The position numbers were made by a program, and so were the translations under genes. A stretch of 21,754 bases of DNA from Nemertoderma westbladi. Taxonomy: Eukaryota > Xenacoelomorpha > Nemertodermatida > Nemertodermatidae. Below, one piece after another: positions 18,065 through 21,754 of the stretch. The stretch's first letter is position 1. Each line of letters opens with the position of its first letter. Under the pieces are notes generated by a model, which did no database searches, had not been told where the DNA came from, and saw only the letters and a program-made list of their open reading frames with translations. The stretch covers positions 1 to 21,754 of the forward strand of contig JAUCBJ010007623.1 in assembly GCA_032718475.1 (NCBI GenBank), in the 5' to 3' direction.

Positions 18065-18590
18065 GTATGTTAGACTGCCGTTTGGGTGGCGTTTGGGTAT
18101 GTTAGAATGTCGTTTGGGTGGCGTTTGGGAATATTATAATGCCGTTTGGGTGGCGTTTGGGTATGTTAGAATGCCGTTTGGGTGGCGTTTGTGTATGTTA
18201 GTATGCCGTTTGAGTGGCGTATGGGTATGTTAGAATGCCGTTTGAGTGGCGTTTGGGTAAGGTAGAATGCCGTATGGGTGGCTTTTGGGTATGTTAGAAT
18301 GCCGTTTGGGTGGTGATTGGGTATGTTAGAATGCCGTTTGGGTGGAGTTTGGGTATGTTAGAATGCCGTTTGAGTGGCGTTTGGGTAAGGTAGAATGCCG
18401 TTTGAGTGGCGTTTGGATATGTTAGAATGCCGTTTGAGTGGCGTTTGGGTAAGGTAGAATGCCGTTTGGGTGGCGATTGGGTATGTTAGAATGCCGTTTG
18501 GGTGGAGTTTGTGTATGTTAGAATGCCGTTTGAGTGGCGTTTGGGTATGTTAGAATGCCGTTTGAGTGGCGTTTGGGTAAGATAGACTGC
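18065..18590. repeat. 32-bp minisatellite, 16 full copies plus a partial
   Basis: GTATGTTAGAATGCCGTTTG…GTGGCGTTTGG repeats in exact 32-bp steps from 18065. GTATGTTAGA alternates with GTAAGGTAGA in some units, and TTTGGG with TTTGAG. Forward open frames across it are artefacts. Confidence 0.95.
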
Positions 18591-18658
18591 ATTCTTTATT
18601 ATCTTTATTATGTTTCATTTATTGTATCTTTAATGTATTTATCTATAATGTTTTTCAG

Positions 18659-18763
18659 ATTAATTTTCCCACGTCAAAACTCCAGGAGGAGAAGTGTGAT
18701 CAATTTCTGGCGAGCGTCATGGATGTTGTCAACATAGTAACCCGGAACTGCGGAATCTGGTAA
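18659..18763 (+). CDS. Probable last coding exon of an unidentified gene
   Basis: A strong acceptor (AATGTTTTTCAG, ending at 18658) is followed by 34 open codons and a TAA stop (18761-18763) in the phase-0 frame. The peptide starts INFPTSKLQEEKCDQFLASV and ends VTRNCGIW, giving a compact, charged helix-like stretch of ordinary composition. About 240 nt of less AT-rich sequence follows, then AATAAA at 19005-19010 and again at 19025-19030, so exon plus 3' UTR is a coherent reading. I do not recognise the protein. No upstream exon can be assigned, because the preceding kilobase is minisatellite and MITE. An alternative is a coding remnant captured by a repeat. A second open frame across the same bases ends earlier and looks random. 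Confidence 0.5.
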   Translation: MNFPTSKLQEEKCDQFLASVMDVVNIVTRNCGIW

Positions 18764-19004
18764 AAGTTCGGATATCGTCTCCAAAAGCGTCCACGAATCA
18801 CCGAGTCAACGATTCCTACGAGCGGAAGTCGGCGTCCTGTTTACTTATGGTTTAGCATATAGAAGAAGTTCAAACGATGGGTAGAAGCAATCTCAGTCCC
18901 AGTAGACTGTTGGTTGGTTCGGAATTCCAGTTGTAGTTGTCGTCTCCTGTGTTTCGGGCGATCTGCGATGTGCCGAAGTGATGAATGAACATTTATCACT
19001 CAAA

Positions 19005-19010
19005 AATAAA
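19005..19010 (+). other. Poly(A) signal after the orphan exon
   Basis: AATAAA, 242 nt after the stop codon, with a second one at 19025-19030. Confidence 0.45.
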
Positions 19011-19030
19011 CATTACAATTTTTGAATAAA

Positions 19031-19254
19031 ATTATACGTATAAATACTCAAGTACCAACTGTTTTCCTATAAAGTGGTACTTTATGCAGCGTGATATAAA
19101 TAGTTATTCTTAATATTGCTTTTCTATTTTTGGTATCGTATTTTTTACTAAAGTATTACATAGTTTCTGTTCTACAGTACTACTGTAGAAATACTTTTTT
19201 GACAAATTATTTGGTTAGTCTATTACTGCAATAGGCTAAAATATTAACTATTTA
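19031..19254. other. AT-rich spacer, nothing assigned
   Basis: No frame, RNA or repeat recognised. Confidence 0.4.
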
Positions 19255-19390
19255 TTGTACGGTAAATAAAATATGCTTTATTTACCGTTCGTCCCGAAAT
19301 CTGTTATTTACCGGCCGAGCGAAGCGAGGAAGGTAAATAAGTCGGATCGAGGGGCGAAAAGGTAAATAACGTGTTTTATTTATCGTACAA
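19255..19390. repeat. 136-bp nested hairpin with GAGCGAAGCGAGG centre
   Basis: The outer arms TTGTACGGTAAATAAAA and TTTTATTTATCGTACAA pair. Inside are five GGTAAATAA or TTATTTACC words and the self-complementary CCGAGCGAAGCGAGG. The layout (AT outer arms, GC centre) resembles 15637-15765. Words of the same kind (TTTACCTAGGTAAATAATG and TTATTTACCGC) recur at about 20145-20182. Confidence 0.75.
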
Positions 19391-19770
19391 TGTGTAATTT
19401 TATTGTTAAAATCATCCTAATTACTGTATTTTAATTATTCAAATTAATTATTAATGCACCTTTCGAAAAAAAACCGTTGATTCATTATGAACTGCCGAGG
19501 GAGTTACCATAGCAACGTAATTGTTTCCAACAAGTTTCTTTCTTTAAGTTAGCACTCTAGCTTTCTAATGATACCAATAATCCCGAATTATATTAAGGTG
19601 CAGCAGATTTATTTGAAAACAAACCGTGTCAAATTTTGTGGGACAACCTGTATATTTACATGTACTGTAATAAATTGTGCGTTTATCGTTGTATAGTTAT
19701 AGTTCCATTGTGCAGGTATCTATTGAGAAATTAAAAAAACATTTGATTTGATTCGATTTAAAAGATCTTA
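19391..19770. other. Spacer with an X-box-like palindrome
   Basis: AT-rich; the only distinctive item is GTTACCATAGCAAC (19503-19516), a match to the RFX-type X-box. No gene recognised. Confidence 0.4.
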
Positions 19771-19789
19771 TTGTTTAATAAGTATTAAA

Positions 19790-20010
19790 CATTACACCAG
19801 TGGCACCGAAATTATTCTTCGTCTTTCTTGTGATTTGTTGATACCAATTGAAAAGTGTCGTTGAAAGGATTCCAAATTTGTAAATAACTATTAATGTCAA
19901 TGAGAAATAGCTGAGATATCGGCGTTCAAAAAATGCAGGTATTTGCATCCGTTGCAGCCTGCAGGGCAGGCCATTTATTGTATTTAATAAATACACAATG
20001 TTCTGGAACA
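19790..20010. repeat. One-armed relative of the 14086-14732 fold-back element
   Basis: It shares GGATTCCAAA…GTAAA, GAAATAGCTGAGATAT, GGCGTTCAAAA, TTGTTGATACCAATTGAAAAG and CAATGTTCTGGAACATA-like blocks, in left-arm orientation. The outer arm and the partner arm are missing. Confidence 0.65.
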
Positions 20011-20460
20011 TATTATTTATCTGAAGATTATTAATTACTTGATTTCTATTTTACTAGTAGTAGCTACTCATTAAATAAATTAAATGCCCCAGAATAGTAT
20101 TTATTACAGCACAACGTTGGCTGATTCAAGAGCAATAATCCCCATTTACCTAGGTAAATAATGCAAATATTATTTACCGCTGGGCCAATCAAATGAGCGG
20201 TAATTATTGTAAATTTTAACAATAAAATATATTATATTATAATATTATTTGTAAATCTTCAGATTTACTTACTGTAAGAAAATCGTGTCTGTCTGTCTGT
20301 TTGTTTGTTTGTCACACGAAAGGTTCCGAAAACTATCCGGTCAATTGTGTTGTTTTTAGTACCCTCGTGGTCTCAATAGGTGTATAAAAGCAATTTTAGT
20401 AATAATGTAGGCCTTCAACTACTGTAGGCCCTAGTACTACAATAAATGGTGTAATTAGAA
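20011..20460. other. AT-rich spacer with microsatellite
   Basis: It contains a perfect 18-bp hairpin GTAAATCTTCAGATTTAC (about 20251-20268) and a (TCTG)n(TTTG)n tract (20287-20312). No gene is recognised. Confidence 0.5.
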
Positions 20461-20790
20461 TCATGAGAGGGAAACGAAGATTGTAGATTTACATCCCGCG
20501 TGCTTGCACGCCACTAGTAGCCTAACCTGACTTCCGGATCCATCCTTTGAGCTTATGCTCATCCGGTCAGAGACTTGTTGAGGACTTTCAAAGTTAACTT
20601 CAAAGTTGGTCTTTTTGGAGTTAATAAAAAGACAAACACTAGAAGCAGCCTGTTCTAATGAGCTGAGGAGCCGTTGGGCTCCCTCTAGTGATTCTGAGAG
20701 TACTCCTAAGTCATCAGCAAAGTCAGGATCAGTTAGGTACTTGGCAGGATTTCCTCGACTTCTGGAGCCAGTAGGTGGAGTTACCATCTG
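20461..20790 (-). pseudogene. LINE reverse transcriptase fragment
   Basis: The minus-strand frame encodes GSRSRGNPAKYLTDPDFADD, then LGVLSESLEGAQRLLSSLEQ, then FESPQQVSDRMSISSKDGSG. This is the palm segment with the catalytic FADD box and its downstream helix. It matches the family of 11559-12215 (FADDSGVLSESLEGAQRL, FESPQQISDRM), but about 50 bp are missing after SSKDG, where a GATGG/GGATCC junction joins directly to GSGSQ. Both ends are truncated and no other LINE domain is present. It is non-functional. Confidence 0.85.
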
Positions 20791-20799
20791 TTAGTTACC

Positions 20800-21178
20800 A
20801 ATTACCAGGTGGGGTGCATGTCGCAGTAAAGTGCACTCAGAGTGGACATGAGAACACTCTACTCCTGACCAGCCATTTATAGATCACATTTGTACTGTAC
20901 CATTGGTAGAGGCAGGTCTGCCTGGCCAGGCCATATACCCCTGCAGCCAAGTATATAGGTCCTTAATCCAGGACCAAGGGCGTCCTTATCCCAGAACGAA
21001 GGGGGTCCTAGTTACAGGACCAAATTTGCCCTAGTAAGATGGTCTATGCAGCCACAGGTGGCACCTCCTTTATGCTGCATTGAGGTGGCAAGTTTTCTTG
21101 ATCAATGACATAGAATTCATAGACAGCATTCTTAAAAATGCATCTGCAATGCAGCATGCCGATCCTATGTAGTAGTAG
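20800..21178. other. Unassigned, less AT-rich region
   Basis: It has imperfect internal repeats (CCAGGACCAAGGGCGTCC, GAACGAAGGGGGTCC, CAGGACCAAA) and ends in TAGTAGTAGTA. It may be repeat-derived, but no family is recognised. Confidence 0.4.
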
Positions 21179-21424
21179 TAATTGGATCTCCCTCCAACAA
21201 CAGAATCTATAAATGGTTACATTTTGCGATGTCTCTACATAATAAATAAGATTGCATCATTATGCAATGACTCCGTGATAAATCGAAGTTTATTCGATTT
21301 TGGTTGGAATACTGTTGCAAATGGAATGTTGTTGCCCAATAAATACCTTTCACCAATTCCTGATTACACTAGTAAACACATGTGCCTGTCAGAAAGACTG
21401 CTTGACGCAGTGATGTTCTTGTAG
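21179..21424 (+). pseudogene. Short coding remnant, LPPT…GW type
   Basis: About 80 codons with LPPTTESINGYILRCLYII, then FDFGWNTVANGMLLP, then a stop at 21422-21424. The order Leu-Pro-Pro-Thr, a His/Arg-type helix, Gly-Trp, then Gly-x-Leu-x-Pro resembles the segment just before the Cys-rich tail of repeat-associated proteins common in invertebrate genomes. The Cys-rich tail itself is missing. The frame opens directly after a (TAG)n run. I treat it as a decayed fragment and do not assign a function. Confidence 0.35.
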
Positions 21425-21754
21425 GCGTAACGGTGTTATGTGCACTGAATACTGTCGGAATAGAGATTCTTGTCACAATTTAATTCCATAGTTAAGAATG
21501 TTATAATTGTGATTAATTTACTTAGTGTAAACGGCTAACAGATATTAAAGACACTTTATTATCAATTCTAACGCGTTGCCATGGCATCTAGAAAGTAAAA
21601 CATTGCATATTTTTCCTTATACTCGATATAGTGAGGGTAGAGGTTGATTTTAAAACGCTGCGGCTAATATGTAGATTGTTTTTAGTCAAGGTTACTCGTT
21701 GCCATGGCAACTAGAAACTGAAAAATAATTCATATTGTTCCTTATACGTGATAT
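21425..21754. repeat. 123-bp direct repeat with X-box palindromes
   Basis: GCGTTGCCATGGCATCTAGAAA…TTCCTTATACTCGATAT (about 21573-21631) recurs as TCGTTGCCATGGCAACTAGAAA…TTCCTTATACGTGATAT (about 21696-21754). The second copy holds the perfect 14-bp palindrome GTTGCCATGGCAAC (21698-21711). The array may continue beyond the window. Confidence 0.7.

Noticed and set aside
18024-18233. Forward open frames in the 32-bp array
   Set aside because: They are repeat-driven peptides (FGYVRLPFGWRLG…), with no independent evidence of coding.

Overview
The window looks like AT-rich, repeat-dense nuclear DNA from an animal. It has spliced genes with GT-AG introns, a mitochondrial ATP synthase inhibitor gene, non-LTR retrotransposons, tRNA-derived SINE-like sequences, hAT-type and other inverted-repeat elements, and several minisatellites. 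Nothing looks bacterial: there are no operons or ribosome binding sites. A marine invertebrate is a plausible guess from the style of the repeats, but the sequence does not fix the species.

Layout. 1-1270 holds a diverged satellite of about 163 bp whose orientation flips near 475. 1448-1860 holds a minus-strand LINE endonuclease fragment joined to a dispersed repeat. 2053-4202 (+) is the 3' part of a tubulin tyrosine ligase-like gene: four exons in one continuous frame of 246 codons, ending in a Trp-Cys-Tyr tail. Its introns carry a SINE-like unit and small MITEs, one with a clean 8-bp target duplication. 4640-12215 is a nest three layers deep. An old minus-strand LINE (4640-4889 plus 11559-12215) was split by a 6.7-kb element with long inverted termini (4890-11558), flanked by the 6-bp duplication GTCAAG. 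Removing the element and one GTCAAG restores the LINE reading frame. A second LINE (5344-8383, +, RTE-like, broken by two frameshifts and a stop) inserted into the left terminal repeat of that element. The element's core holds a 20-copy 62-bp minisatellite, a 10-copy 22-bp palindromic minisatellite, a tRNA-like segment, and repeated copies of a CTCF-like 20-mer. It carries no recognisable gene of its own.

13231-13632 (-) is an intact gene for the mitochondrial F1-ATPase inhibitor IF1 (133 aa). To its right lie a fold-back element (14086-14732), a 679-bp non-autonomous hAT with an 8-bp duplication (14857-15535), a GC-centred hairpin (15637-15765), a MITE with TIRs (16475-17411) that seems to sit inside a tRNA-like sequence, and two related minisatellites in opposite orientation (17601-17698 and 18065-18590). 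Next come a probable last coding exon of an unidentified gene (18659-18763, with poly(A) signals), a second hairpin of the same style (19255-19390), a second copy of the fold-back family, a LINE fragment (20461-20790), a short coding remnant (21179-21424) and a direct repeat carrying X-box-like palindromes at the right edge.

The two clear host genes (TTLL-like and IF1) have no evident functional link. Everything between them is transposon-derived. The main item for follow-up is the 6.7-kb inverted-repeat element: its 6-bp duplication, 5'-AG terminus and long TIRs recall Polinton/Maverick ends, but it has none of their genes.
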